Origin: Mycobacterium paraense
GTDB lineage: Bacteria; Actinomycetota; Actinomycetes; Mycobacteriales; Mycobacteriaceae
Assembly: GCF_002101815.1 (NCBI RefSeq)
Contig: NZ_LQPM01000021.1
Coordinates: 1 to 63,427 of the forward strand
Length of the DNA stretch: 63,427 nucleotides
Reading direction: 5' to 3'
In this document: positions 1-8,240 of the stretch, piece after piece
Layout: the number at the start of each line of letters is the position of its first letter
How positions within the stretch are numbered: the stretch's first letter is position 1
Notes under the pieces: model-generated
The model's input: only the letters and a program-made list of their open reading frames with translations
Databases searched by the model: none
Told to the model about the DNA's origin: nothing
Made by a program: the position numbers and the translations under genes

Positions 1-1
1 G

Positions 2-1132
2 GGCCTCTTCGGCGTCGGCGGGGCCGGCGGGGCGGGCGGCAACGCCCCCGCCGGCAACGGCGGAGCGGGTGGCGCCGGCGGCGCGGGCGGCCTGCTGTTC
101 GGCACCGGCGGCCCCGGCGGGGCCGGCGGGTTCGCCCTCGCCACCGGCAATGGCGGCGTGGGCGGGGCCGGCGGGGCCGCCGGCCTGCTAGGTTCCGGCG
201 GCCTCGGCGGCGTTGGCGGGGTTGGCCAATTCGGCGGTGCCGGCGGGGCCGGCGGTCGCAGCGGGTTGTTTGACCCCTTCGCAGCGGGTGGCGCGGGCGG
301 CACGGGCGGGACGGGGAACGGCAGCGGCTTCCACGGTGGGGTCGGCGGCGCCGGAGGCGCCGGTGGCCTCTTCAGCGCCGGCGGCGCCGGCGGCGCCGGC
401 GGACTGGGCAACAACGCCGCTGACGGCGGGACCGGCGGAATCGGCGGCGCCGGCGGCTTTCTCTCTGGCGTCGGCGGTAGCGGCGGCACCGGCGGGTTCG
501 GCTCCAGCATCGGCGCCAACGGTGGGTCCGGCGGCGCGGGCGGCGCCGGCGGGCTGTTCGGTGCGGGCGGCTCCGGCGGCGCCGGCGCCGAAAGCCTGAA
601 GGGACTTGCCGGCACCGGCGGCGCGGGCGGTGCCGCCGGGTGGTTCGGCTTCGGCGGCTCCGGCGGCACCGGCGGAAACGGGTTCGACACCAACTCGATC
701 GGCGGGGCCGGAGGCGTCGGCGGCAAGGGCGGGCTGCTCGTCGGCTCCGGCGGTGCCGGCGGCGGTGGTGGCGGCGGCGCGACCGCTGGAGCCGGCGGGG
801 CCGGCGGCAACGCGGGGCTGCTCGACGGCGACGGCGGCACGGGCGGCGTCGGCGGATTCAGTTTCGGCGGTAACGGCGGGGGCGGCGGAGCTGGCGGTAC
901 GGCGGGCCTGTTCGGCAACGGCGGCGGTGGCGGCGCGGGCGGCACCAGCCTGGTTCCGACCGGCACCGGTGGGACTGGAGGGGCCGGCGGCAACGCCGTG
1001 CTGCTCGGCGATGGCGGCAACGGCGGCAACGGCGGAGTCGGCGGGGCGACCGGTCTGGGCGGCGCCGGCGGTGCCGGCGGCACGGGCGGGGTGCTTGGCC
1101 TGGGCGGCGCGAACGGGATCTCGGGGCCGTAA
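2..1132 (+). CDS. PE_PGRS family protein, 3' part
   Basis: The frame is open from base 2 to the stop at 1132 and consists almost wholly of Gly-Gly-Ala and Gly-Gly-X repeats broken by short hydrophobic blocks (LLG, LFG, GLFGAGG), the signature of the PGRS domain. The N-terminal PE domain and the start lie outside the window. PE_PGRS proteins are surface-exposed or secreted mycobacterial proteins of mostly unclear function, exported by the ESX-5 system. The stop is 8 bases from the convergent stop of the thioredoxin-like gene. M. tuberculosis has PE_PGRS24 (Rv1325c) beside Rv1324, so position supports orthology, but PGRS regions diverge too fast to be sure. Nothing unique follows the PGRS repeat, so there is no separate C-terminal domain. 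Confidence 0.9.
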   Translation, partial: GLFGVGGAGGAGGNAPAGNGGAGGAGGAGGLLFGTGGPGGAGGFALATGNGGVGGAGGAAGLLGSGGLGGVGGVGQFGGAGGAGGRSGLFDPFAAGGAGGTGGTGNGSGFHGGVGGAGGAGGLFSAGGAGGAGGLGNNAADGGTGGIGGAGGFLSGVGGSGGTGGFGSSIGANGGSGGAGGAGGLFGAGGSGGAGAESLKGLAGTGGAGGAAGWFGFGGSGGTGGNGFDTNSIGGAGGVGGKGGLLVGSGGAGGGGGGGATAGAGGAGGNAGLLDGDGGTGGVGGFSFGGNGGGGGAGGTAGLFGNGGGGGAGGTSLVPTGTGGTGGAGGNAVLLGDGGNGGNGGVGGATGLGGAGGAGGTGGVLGLGGANGISGP

Positions 1133-1140
1133 GGCCGAAC

Positions 1141-2052
1141 TCAGTACAGCGCGTTGGCGAGGTTGCGCCGACCGGCGACGACCTCGGGGTCGGCCGGATC
1201 GAACAGCTCGAACAGCTCGATCAGCCGGGTGCGCACCCGGGTGCGCTCGTCGCCGGATGTGCTGCGCACCAACGCGATCAGGCGATCGAACGCCGTGCTC
1301 ACGTCCTGGTTGAGGATCTGCACGTCGGCGGCGGCGAACGCGGCATCGATGTCGCCCGGCGCGGCATCGGCAACCGCGACGGCGTCCGGGCGTTGCGTCG
1401 TTGCGCGCGTGAGGAAGTCGATCTGCCGGATCGCACCCTTGGCTTCGGCGCTGGCCGGGTTGGCGTCCAGGATCGCCTGATACGACGCCTTGGCGGCGGT
1501 GAAATCGCCGGCCTCGAGTTGCTGGCGCGCCTGGGCCAGTTGCGGATCCACTTCCGCTTCGCCGGAACCGCTTGGCCCCCTGAGCTTTCCGGCCGTCGCG
1601 GACAGCAGTGAGTCCACCCATCGGCGCAACTGGTCGGGCGGCTGAACGCCCTGGAAGCTGGACAGCGGCTGGCCGGCGGCCAACGCCACGACGGTCGGCA
1701 CCGCGTCGACGCCGAATATCTGGGCCACCCTCGGCGTCACGTCGACGTTGACCGTCGCCAGCGCCCAGGTGCCGTTGTCCTGGACGGCCATGTCGGACAG
1801 CGTCTCGAGGAGCTGGATGCAGGCGTCGCTGCGCGGCGACCACAACAACACCACGACCGGGACCTCATCGGACCGGACGATCACTTGCTCTTCGAAATTG
1901 GCCTCGTTGACCTCCGTGCCACCCGGCGTTGCGGGCGCCGAAGCGCCCGCAGGGCCGGCGGCGGAAGCGGTCTGCTGGGCCCGCTGTTTGAGCCCGGAGA
2001 GGTCGACCGCACCTGCCAGTGCGGGCCCGATCGAGGGTCGCGGACGCGTCAC
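1141..2052 (-). CDS. Thioredoxin-fold / TPR protein (Rv1324-like, CnoX/YbbN type)
   Basis: A 303-residue protein. An N-terminal thioredoxin fold (about residues 40-155) shows the hydrophobic beta strand VVVLLWSP, then SDAC where a CxxC active site would be, so only one of the two redox cysteines remains. The cis-proline motif VDAVPTVVAL is present. The C-terminal half is alpha-helical with a tetratricopeptide-like stretch (QARQQLEAGDFTAAKASY). This matches the YbbN/CnoX co-chaperone group, in which the thioredoxin domain is often redox-inactive and the TPR part binds clients. The start is taken as GTG at 2052, giving VTRPRPSIGP as in Rv1324; an ATG 13 codons upstream is less likely. Role in protein holding or redox protection is inferred from the family. 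Confidence 0.85.
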   Translation of the reverse strand: MTRPRPSIGPALAGAVDLSGLKQRAQQTASAAGPAGASAPATPGGTEVNEANFEEQVIVRSDEVPVVVLLWSPRSDACIQLLETLSDMAVQDNGTWALATVNVDVTPRVAQIFGVDAVPTVVALAAGQPLSSFQGVQPPDQLRRWVDSLLSATAGKLRGPSGSGEAEVDPQLAQARQQLEAGDFTAAKASYQAILDANPASAEAKGAIRQIDFLTRATTQRPDAVAVADAAPGDIDAAFAAADVQILNQDVSTAFDRLIALVRSTSGDERTRVRTRLIELFELFDPADPEVVAGRRNLANALY

Positions 2053-2184
2053 GCCGTCAAGTTTGTCACGCCGCGCCGGTCGGGGGTCCACCCGGGTGCA
2101 GCCCGCAAACGCCTCATATGACGCAAATCACACCCGATTCGGGGCCCCTGACCACAGCAAAGTTACCGGCCAGTTCGGATCCGG

Positions 2185-3366
2185 TCAGCCCGCCCGCAAA
2201 ATCAGCGCGTCGCCCTGACCGCCCGCCCCGCAGAGGGCCGCGACGCCGTAGCCGGAGCCCCGCCGCGCCAACTCCAGGGCCACGTGCAAGGTGATCCTGG
2301 CGCCCGACATGCCGATCGGATGACCGACCGCGATCGCGCCGCCGTTGACGTTCACGATCTCGGGATCGACGCCGAGTTCGCGGGTCGAGGCCAGGGCCAC
2401 CGCGGCAAACGCCTCGTTGATCTCGACGACGTCGAGCTGGTCGACGGAGATCCCCTCCCGGCCGAGCGCCTTCTTGATCGCGTTGGCCGGCTGCGACTGC
2501 AGCGTCGAATCCGGCCCGGCCACCACGCCGTGCGCGCCGATCTCGGCGAGCCAGGAAAGCCCGAGCTCCTGCGCCTTCGCCTTGTTCATCACGACGACCG
2601 CGGCGGCGCCGTCGGAAATCTGCGACGCCGAGCCGGCGGTGATGGTGCCGTCGCGGCGAAACGCCGGTTTGAGGCCGGCCAGGGACTCCGCGGTGGTGTT
2701 GGCGCGGATCCCCTCGTCCTCGGTGAACTGCAACGGATCGCCCTTGCGCTGCGGGATATTGACCGGCACCACCTCGTCGGTGAAGACGCCGTCCTTCCAC
2801 GCCGCGGCGGCCTTCTGGTGGGACCGCGCAGCGAACTCGTCCTGCTCGGCCCGGGTGAACTTGTCGACGTCGTTGCGCTGCTCGGTGAGCGCGCCCATCG
2901 GCTGGTCGGTGAACACGTCGTGCAGCCCGTCGTAGGCCATGTGGTCCAGCACCGTGACGTCGCCGTACTTGTAGCCCGCCCGACTGTCCATCAGCAGGTG
3001 GGGCGCCTTCGTCATCGACTCCTGGCCGCCGGCCACCACCACGTCGAACTCCCCGGCGCGAATGAGCTGGTCAGCCAGCGCGATGGAGTCGATGCCGGAC
3101 AGGCACATCTTGTTGATCGTCAGCGCCGGAACGTCCCAGCCGATGCCCGCCGCGACCGCCGCCTGGCGCGCCGGCATCTGGCCCGCCCCGGCCGTCAGCA
3201 CCTGGCCCATGATCACGTACTCGACCGCCGACGCGGGTAGCTTCGCCTTCTCGAGCGCCCCGGCGATCGCGATTGCGCCCAGGTCGCTCGCCGAGAAGTC
3301 CTTCAGCGAACCCATCAGTTTCCCGATGGGCGTCCGCGCCCCAGCAACAATCACCGACGTCGTCAT
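2185..3366 (-). CDS. fadA4: Acetyl-CoA C-acetyltransferase (thiolase)
   Basis: A 393-residue type II thiolase, the usual family length. It condenses two acetyl-CoA to acetoacetyl-CoA or cleaves 3-ketoacyl-CoA. The nucleophilic cysteine sits in NKMCLSGIDS, the catalytic His in GHPIGMSGAR, and the C-terminal proton-relay Cys in CGAGGQGDA. The start ATG at 3366 follows a good AGGAGG-like site on the minus strand. It is divergent from methylmalonyl-CoA epimerase with 81 bases between starts, a shared promoter region. The same pairing exists in M. tuberculosis (Rv1323/Rv1322A). The pair links acetyl-CoA and propionyl-CoA handling during fatty acid or cholesterol use; that link is inferred from neighbours. 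Confidence 0.95.
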   Translation of the reverse strand: MTTSVIVAGARTPIGKLMGSLKDFSASDLGAIAIAGALEKAKLPASAVEYVIMGQVLTAGAGQMPARQAAVAAGIGWDVPALTINKMCLSGIDSIALADQLIRAGEFDVVVAGGQESMTKAPHLLMDSRAGYKYGDVTVLDHMAYDGLHDVFTDQPMGALTEQRNDVDKFTRAEQDEFAARSHQKAAAAWKDGVFTDEVVPVNIPQRKGDPLQFTEDEGIRANTTAESLAGLKPAFRRDGTITAGSASQISDGAAAVVVMNKAKAQELGLSWLAEIGAHGVVAGPDSTLQSQPANAIKKALGREGISVDQLDVVEINEAFAAVALASTRELGVDPEIVNVNGGAIAVGHPIGMSGARITLHVALELARRGSGYGVAALCGAGGQGDALILRAG

Positions 3367-3447
3367 GAGAACCTCCTGGGCGTGCGCAAACGGCTGATTC
3401 CGCTACCTGGAGAGGCGGAATCTTTGCTGCCACGTTACCGTGGTGTG

Positions 3448-3903
3448 ATGACGACCGATCAAGTTGACGCCCGTCACCTCCTGGCCACCTCCTTGGTGAC
3501 CGGCCTCGATCACGTCGGCATTGCGGTCGCCGACCTGGACGCCGCAATCACCTGGTACCACGACCACCTCGGCATGATCCTGGTGCACGAGGAAGTCAAC
3601 GACGACCAGGGCATTCGCGAGGCGATGCTGGCCGTCCCCGGCACCAGCGCGCAGCTGCAGCTGATGGCCCCGCTGGACGACTCGTCGACGATCGCGAAGT
3701 TCATGGAAAAGCGCGGACCTGGCATCCAACAGATGGCCGTTCGGGTCAGCGATCTGGACACCATCTGCGAGCAGCTGCGTGAGCAGGGCGTGCGACTCGT
3801 CTACGAGGCGCCCCGGCGCGGCACAGCAAACTCGCGGATCAACTTCATCCATCCCAAGGACGCCGGCGGAGTCCTCATCGAGTTGGTCGAGCCGGCCTCC
3901 TAG
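3448..3903 (+). CDS. mce: Methylmalonyl-CoA epimerase
   Basis: A 151-residue VOC-fold protein with the family opening GLDHVGIAVADLDAAITWYH and the C-terminal metal ligand segment GVLIELVEPA. Epimerases of this group interconvert (2S)- and (2R)-methylmalonyl-CoA using a metal held by two His, a Gln and a Glu; matching His and Glu positions are visible in LDHVG and LIELVEP. The ATG at 3448 is preferred over the upstream in-frame ATG at 3382 because the domain begins shortly after it. A cobalamin adenosyltransferase for the next enzyme (methylmalonyl-CoA mutase) is encoded at 19381. It is divergent from the thiolase gene. Confidence 0.92.
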   Translation: MTTDQVDARHLLATSLVTGLDHVGIAVADLDAAITWYHDHLGMILVHEEVNDDQGIREAMLAVPGTSAQLQLMAPLDDSSTIAKFMEKRGPGIQQMAVRVSDLDTICEQLREQGVRLVYEAPRRGTANSRINFIHPKDAGGVLIELVEPAS

Positions 3904-3913
3904 CGGGCGGCGC

Positions 3914-4207
3914 CTAAGACCACTTCCTGGTCGGGCCGCGAGTCGCGCGGTTGGCCCAGCACGGCGTGTGCCAATGCCGCCGGTCATCGGGCCCCTGTGG
4001 CCCCTCGATGGGCCACACCACCAGATGTGCAGTGCCGGTAGCGATTTCGTGATCGCAACCGGGGCAACGATAGGTCTTGACCGCGCGGGCCGCCGCTACG
4101 GGGCGCACCTCGTATTCGTAGCCGTCGGGCCCGGTCTCGACCCGGTGCGGAACCGGCGGGAGCGACACCGGGCGCTGCCGACGGGGCGGTGGGCGGCGCC
4201 GAGGCAT
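3914..4207 (-). CDS. Small conserved mycobacterial protein, zinc-ribbon-like (Rv1322-like)
   Basis: A 97-residue protein starting at the ATG at 4207. The N-terminus is Pro/Arg rich (MPRRRPPPRRQRP). The centre holds CPGCDHEI, then HWHTPCW about 25 residues later; together these form a CxxC...HxxxC set that could bind one zinc ion. No transmembrane segment or enzyme motif is visible. It lies between methylmalonyl-CoA epimerase (convergent, 10 bases away) and nucS (same strand, 23 bases upstream), and so is probably the second gene of a nucS transcript. The position matches Rv1322 of M. tuberculosis. Function is unknown; a role linked to NucS is only suggested by adjacency. Confidence 0.85.
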   Translation of the reverse strand: MPRRRPPPRRQRPVSLPPVPHRVETGPDGYEYEVRPVAAARAVKTYRCPGCDHEIATGTAHLVVWPIEGPQGPDDRRHWHTPCWANRATRGPTRKWS

Positions 4208-4230
4208 GCCCGCCAGTCTAGTTGGGCACG

Positions 4231-4902
4231 TCAGAACAGCCGGTACTCGTCGCTGTCCATGCCGCGCATCTTGTCGTAATCCAATGTGACGCAACGAATC
4301 CCACGGTCGGTGGCCAGCGTGCGCGCCTGCGGTTTGATCTGCTGGGCGGCAAAGATTCCCTTGACCGGCGCCAGCACGCTGTCGCGGTTGAGCAACTCGA
4401 GGTAGCGGGTGAGCTGCTCCACGCCGTCGATCTCGCCGCGGCGCTTGATCTCGACCGCCACCGAGCCGCCGTTCTCGTCGCGGCAGAGCAGATCCACGGG
4501 TCCGATCGCGGTCATGTACTCGCGGCGGACCAACGTGTATCCCTCGCCCAGCAGCTGGACGTGCTCGGCGAGCAACGCCTGAAGGTGGGCCTCGACGCCG
4601 TCCTTCACCAAGCCGGGGTCGACGCCCAGGTCGTGGCTGGAGTCGTGCTCGATCTCCTCGACGGTGATGCGCAGCTGCTCGCCCGCCTTGTTCTCCACCA
4701 CCCACAGCGCCGCCTCGCCGCCGGCCTCCTCGGTGAGCCAGCACGGCGGGCTCATCCAGTTCAGCGGCTTGTAGGCGCGGTCGTCGGCGTGCACGCTGAC
4801 CGACCCGTCGGCCTTGAACAGCAGCAGCCGCCGCGCCGACGGCAGGTGGGCGGTGAGCCGGCCGACGTAGTCGACGGTGCATTGGGCGATAACGAGGCGC
4901 AC
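4231..4902 (-). CDS. nucS: Mismatch-specific endonuclease NucS (EndoMS)
   Basis: A 223-residue protein that cuts both strands at mismatches and replaces MutSL in Actinobacteria. The N-terminal DNA-binding domain begins VRLVIAQCTVDY. The C-terminal nuclease core shows the metal-binding residues Asp in GPVDLLCRD and Glu and Lys in VAVEIKRR, near residues 137, 151 and 153. The extreme C-terminus ends in EYRLF, the type of tail that contacts the beta clamp. The start GTG at 4902 is favoured because AAGGTGAG lies about 5 bases upstream; an alternative GTG is at 4911. It is divergent from the adenylate cyclase gene with 45 bases between starts. Confidence 0.95.
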   Translation of the reverse strand: MRLVIAQCTVDYVGRLTAHLPSARRLLLFKADGSVSVHADDRAYKPLNWMSPPCWLTEEAGGEAALWVVENKAGEQLRITVEEIEHDSSHDLGVDPGLVKDGVEAHLQALLAEHVQLLGEGYTLVRREYMTAIGPVDLLCRDENGGSVAVEIKRRGEIDGVEQLTRYLELLNRDSVLAPVKGIFAAQQIKPQARTLATDRGIRCVTLDYDKMRGMDSDEYRLF

Positions 4903-4947
4903 CCGACTCACCTTAGAGCGAGCCCCACAAATTAGGCTTGCGCCACG

Positions 4948-6573
4948 ATGCTGGCCAAAAAGAGCGTGGCACAACGTATCGGCCGGGTGCTCGAGCGGAT
5001 TACCCGGCAGAGCGGCCGTCTGCCCGAAACGCCCGCGTACGGGTCCCTGCTCCTCGGGCGGGTGTCGGAAAGCCAACGACGTCGCCGCATCCGCATCCAG
5101 GTCATCATGACCGTGCTGGTTCTCGGGGCGAACCTCATCGGTATCGCCGCGGTGATGCTGATCGTCGCGGTTGCGGTTCCCGAACCGAGCGTGTTCGAGG
5201 ACGCACCGGCCTGGCTCACGTTCGGGGTCGTGCCGGCCTACATCGCGCTGGCCTTGGCGGTGGGCACCTATTGGATCACGCGCCGGACGGTCATCGCGTT
5301 GCGCTGGGCGATCGACGAGCGCACCCCGACCAGAGAGGACGAGCGCAACACCTTTCTGGCCCCGTGGCGGATCGCCGCGTTCGACCTCATCCTCTGGGCC
5401 ATCGGGACGGTCGTGCTGACGACCCTCTACGGCCTGATCAACACCATGTTCATCCCGCGGTTCTTCGTCGCGGTGGGTTTCGGTGGGGTCCTGGTGGCCA
5501 CCGGCAGCTATCTGCTCGCCGAGTTCGCGCTGCGACCGGTGGCCGCTCAGGCACTCGAGGCGGGGCCCCCGCCACGGCGGTTGTCGTCGGGCATCATGGG
5601 CCGGACGATGGTGGTCTGGTTCCTCGGTTCGGGCGTGCCCGTCATCGGCATCGCCCTGCTGGCCGTGTTCGAGATCTTGCTGCGGAATCTGACCCAAACC
5701 CAGTTCGCCGTCGGCGTGCTCATCGTGTGCTTCGCCACCCTGATCTTCGGTTGCGCCTTGATGTGGATCCTGGCCTGGCTGACCGCGACACCGGTGCGGG
5801 TGGTGCGCGCGGCGCTGCGCCGCGTCGAGCAGGGCAATCTGCGCGGCGACCTGGTGGTGTTCGACGGCACCGAGCTCGGCGAGTTGCAGCGCGGGTTCAA
5901 CGCGATGGTCGACGGCCTGCGCGAGCGGGAGCGCGTGCGCGACCTGTTCGGCCGGCACGTCGGCCGCGAGGTCGCGCTGGCCGCCGAGCGCGAGCGACCG
6001 AAACTCGGCGGCGAGGAACGACACGTCGCCGTCGTCTTCATCGACATCGTGGGCTCCACCCAATTGGTGACCACCCAACCCCCGACCCAAGTCGTCGAGG
6101 TGCTCAACCGGTTCTTCGCGATCGTCGTCGAGGAGGTGGACCGCCACTGCGGCCTGGTCAACAAGTTCGAGGGCGACGCGTCGCTGGCCATCTTCGGGGC
6201 TCCGAACCACCTGGACTCGCCCGAAGACGAAGCGCTGGCCGCGGCGCGCCGCATCGCCGAACGGCTGGCCGACGAGATGTGCGAGCTGGACGCCGGCATC
6301 GGCGTGGCGGCCGGTCAGGTCGTCGCCGGCAACGTGGGCGCCAAGGAGCGGTTCGAGTACACCGTCATCGGCGAGCCGGTCAACGAGGCCGCTCGGCTGT
6401 GCGAGCTGGCGAAGTCGCGGCCGGGCAAATTGCTCGCGACCGCCGACGCGCTGGAAGGTGCCGGCGAAGAGGAATGTGCCCGTTGGTCTTTGGGCGACAC
6501 CGTGACCCTGCGCGGGCACGAGCGCCCCACCCGGCTGGCCTACCCGGTCGAGGCCGCCCGGCCCGACCGCTAA
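4948..6573 (+). CDS. Membrane adenylate cyclase with HAMP domain (Rv1318c-Rv1320c type)
   Basis: A 541-residue class III nucleotide cyclase. Residues 50-280 hold about six hydrophobic segments. A HAMP linker follows (TPVRVVRAALRRVEQG to about 330), then the catalytic domain from about 355. Metal-binding aspartates appear in FIDIVGST (D366) and FEGDASLAIFG (D410). The substrate-selecting Lys is in NKFEGD, and the transition-state Asn and Arg are in GEPVNEAARL. It should make cAMP on the cytoplasmic side in response to a membrane signal. M. tuberculosis has three tandem copies (Rv1318c-Rv1320c) at this place; here there is one. It is divergent from nucS. Confidence 0.93.
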   Translation: MLAKKSVAQRIGRVLERITRQSGRLPETPAYGSLLLGRVSESQRRRRIRIQVIMTVLVLGANLIGIAAVMLIVAVAVPEPSVFEDAPAWLTFGVVPAYIALALAVGTYWITRRTVIALRWAIDERTPTREDERNTFLAPWRIAAFDLILWAIGTVVLTTLYGLINTMFIPRFFVAVGFGGVLVATGSYLLAEFALRPVAAQALEAGPPPRRLSSGIMGRTMVVWFLGSGVPVIGIALLAVFEILLRNLTQTQFAVGVLIVCFATLIFGCALMWILAWLTATPVRVVRAALRRVEQGNLRGDLVVFDGTELGELQRGFNAMVDGLRERERVRDLFGRHVGREVALAAERERPKLGGEERHVAVVFIDIVGSTQLVTTQPPTQVVEVLNRFFAIVVEEVDRHCGLVNKFEGDASLAIFGAPNHLDSPEDEALAAARRIAERLADEMCELDAGIGVAAGQVVAGNVGAKERFEYTVIGEPVNEAARLCELAKSRPGKLLATADALEGAGEEECARWSLGDTVTLRGHERPTRLAYPVEAARPDR

Positions 6574-6581
6574 TTCGCGCT

Positions 6582-6615
6582 GACAACGCTCGTGGTCAAC
6601 GCGGTGAGCGTTGTC
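6582..6615. repeat. Perfect 10-bp inverted repeat between cyclase and MFS genes
   Basis: GACAACGCTC at 6582-6591 is mirrored exactly by GAGCGTTGTC at 6606-6615 with a 14-base spacer. It starts 9 bases after the cyclase stop. No T-run follows on the plus strand, so it is not a classic intrinsic terminator. It could be a hairpin that stops or protects the cyclase mRNA, or an operator for the MFS gene that starts 112 bases downstream. Confidence 0.6.
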
Positions 6616-6726
6616 GATAGAAATCCCTTATCGGACAATAGAAGACGTGCCTTGACCGCGCGGTTGCACCCCACAAATAGTGGCGACGGGACGGAGCCCC
6701 GCCCGGCGACATGAGAAGGGTGCATC

Positions 6727-8118
6727 GTGACAAGCGTTGGCTTGCTGGACCGTTCGAGAATCGTTGCCAGACCCGGGTGGAACCGCTGGCTGGTCCCGCC
6801 GGCCGCGCTGTCCATCCACCTGGCCATCGGGTCGGCCTACGCCTGGAGCGTCTTCAAGATCCCGCTGGAGAAGTCGCTGCACGTCTCCGGGACCGCGAGC
6901 GCGATGCCCTTCACGGTCGCCATTGTGGCGCTGGGCCTTTCGGCCGCCGCGTTCGGAACGCGGGTCGACCACTACGGGCCACGCTGGGCCATGGTCGTTG
7001 CCACCGTGTGCTTCTGCAGCGGGCTGCTGATCGCGGGATTCGGGGTCTCCGTCCACCAATACTGGCTCGTCGTGGTGGGCTACGGGGTCGTCGGAGGGGT
7101 CGGCCTCGGTATCGGCTACATCTCGCCGGTGTCCACGTTGATCAAGTGGTTTCCCGACCGCCCCGGCATGGCGACCGGCCTGGCGATCATGGGCTTCGGC
7201 GGCGGCGCCCTGATCGCGTCGCCGTGGACCAACAGCCTGCTCGACGCGTTCGGCCGCACCAGCACCGCCGGCGTCGCGCGGACCTTCCTGGTGATGGGCT
7301 GCACCTACGCGCTGTTCATGTCGATGGGGTGCCTGCTGATCCGGGTGCCGGCGCCGGGCTGGGCGCCGGCGGGCTGGAAACCCAAGCCGCACAAGGCCGG
7401 AGCGCTGGTCAGCGCCGCCGGCGTGTCGGCGGCCAACGCGGTCAAGACGCCCCAGTTCTGGCTGTTGTGGGTGGTGCTCTGCTTCAACGTCACCGCCGGG
7501 ATCGGCATCCTGGAAAAGGCGTCACCGATCTATCAGGATTTCTTCCCGCGGGCGCCCCGTGCGGCCGTGCTGGCTTCGGCCGCCGCAGGGTTCGTCGCCC
7601 TGCTGTCGCTGGCCAACATGCTCGGCCGGATCGGGTGGTCGTCGCTGTCGGATGCGCTGGGCCGCAAGAACATGTACCGGCTCTACCTCGGCGGCGGCGC
7701 ACTGCTCTACCTCACGCTGGTGTTGACGACGAACACCAACAAGGTCGCCTTCCTGCTGTGCACCGTGCTGATCCTGTCGTTCTACGGCGCGGGCTTCTCG
7801 ACGGTTCCGGCGTATCTGCGAGACCTGTTCGGCACCTACGAGGTTGGCGCCATCCACGGCAGGCTGCTGACGGCCTGGTCGGTCGCGGGTGTGCTGGGCC
7901 CGCTGATCGTCAACGCCATCGCCGATTCCCAGAAGACGGCCGGGAAGCACGGCCCGGACCTCTACCTCGTGTCGTTCGAGGTGATGATCGCGCTGTTGGC
8001 CATCGGACTGATCTGCAACGAGCTGATCAGGCCGGTGGCCGCCAAGTTCCATGAGCCCGACGGCGCCGCGGTGGCGCCCGAGGCAATTCCCCACCGGCAA
8101 CCGGAGAGGCAACCGTGA
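6727..8118 (+). CDS. MFS transporter, oxalate/formate antiporter (OFA) type
   Basis: A 463-residue protein with about twelve hydrophobic segments. The opening (WNRWLVPPAALSIHLAIGSAYAWS, residues about 18-41) and the GYGVVGGVGLGIGYISPVS segment are typical of the OFA family of small monocarboxylate or dicarboxylate carriers. The GTG start at 6727 has AGAAGGG 6 bases upstream. The stop overlaps the start of the 41-residue small protein (GTGA at 8115-8118), so the two are translationally coupled. The substrate cannot be read from sequence; oxalate/formate is the family name, not a prediction. The gene sits in a 3.7-kb insert between the cyclase and alkA that M. tuberculosis lacks, as I remember its map. 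Confidence 0.88.
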   Translation: MTSVGLLDRSRIVARPGWNRWLVPPAALSIHLAIGSAYAWSVFKIPLEKSLHVSGTASAMPFTVAIVALGLSAAAFGTRVDHYGPRWAMVVATVCFCSGLLIAGFGVSVHQYWLVVVGYGVVGGVGLGIGYISPVSTLIKWFPDRPGMATGLAIMGFGGGALIASPWTNSLLDAFGRTSTAGVARTFLVMGCTYALFMSMGCLLIRVPAPGWAPAGWKPKPHKAGALVSAAGVSAANAVKTPQFWLLWVVLCFNVTAGIGILEKASPIYQDFFPRAPRAAVLASAAAGFVALLSLANMLGRIGWSSLSDALGRKNMYRLYLGGGALLYLTLVLTTNTNKVAFLLCTVLILSFYGAGFSTVPAYLRDLFGTYEVGAIHGRLLTAWSVAGVLGPLIVNAIADSQKTAGKHGPDLYLVSFEVMIALLAIGLICNELIRPVAAKFHEPDGAAVAPEAIPHRQPERQP

Positions 8119-8240
8119 CGAACCCGACGGCGGCGGTCCGCCCCGCTCCCATCGCACTGGCGTGGCTGTGGGTGGCCCTGCCCTTCGCTTATGGGGTCTG
8201 GCAACTCTTTTCGAAGATCACCCAGTTGTTCGGCGCCTGA
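8115..8240 (+). CDS. MFS transporter small subunit-like protein (41 aa)
   Basis: This short ORF reads from GTG at 8115 to TGA at 8240. The product has a polar N-terminus (VTNPTAAVRPAP) and a single membrane helix (IALAWLWVALPFAYGVWQLF) followed by a short cytoplasmic tail (SKITQLFGA). Its start overlaps the carrier stop by four bases, a coupling arrangement. Small one-helix proteins placed directly after OFA-type carriers are annotated elsewhere as MFS transporter small subunits, so it is probably a partner of the upstream carrier. The last 52 bases lie antisense to the 3' end of the convergent MFS gene at 8189. Expression is not proven by sequence, but codon use and the helix make chance unlikely. 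Confidence 0.8.
   Translation: MTNPTAAVRPAPIALAWLWVALPFAYGVWQLFSKITQLFGA

Noticed and set aside
2..1132. Tandem repeats that could suggest a CRISPR or minisatellite
   Set aside because: The repeats are in-frame Gly-Gly-Ala codons of a PGRS domain with no constant spacer length.
188..1843. Long minus-strand frame antisense to PE_PGRS and across the thioredoxin-like gene
   Set aside because: Product is a biased Ala/Arg-rich run caused by the GGC repeats; both real genes are explained by other frames.
4231..6519. 762-codon minus frame covering nucS and the cyclase
   Set aside because: Only its last 223 codons are a real protein (NucS); the rest is antisense to the cyclase.
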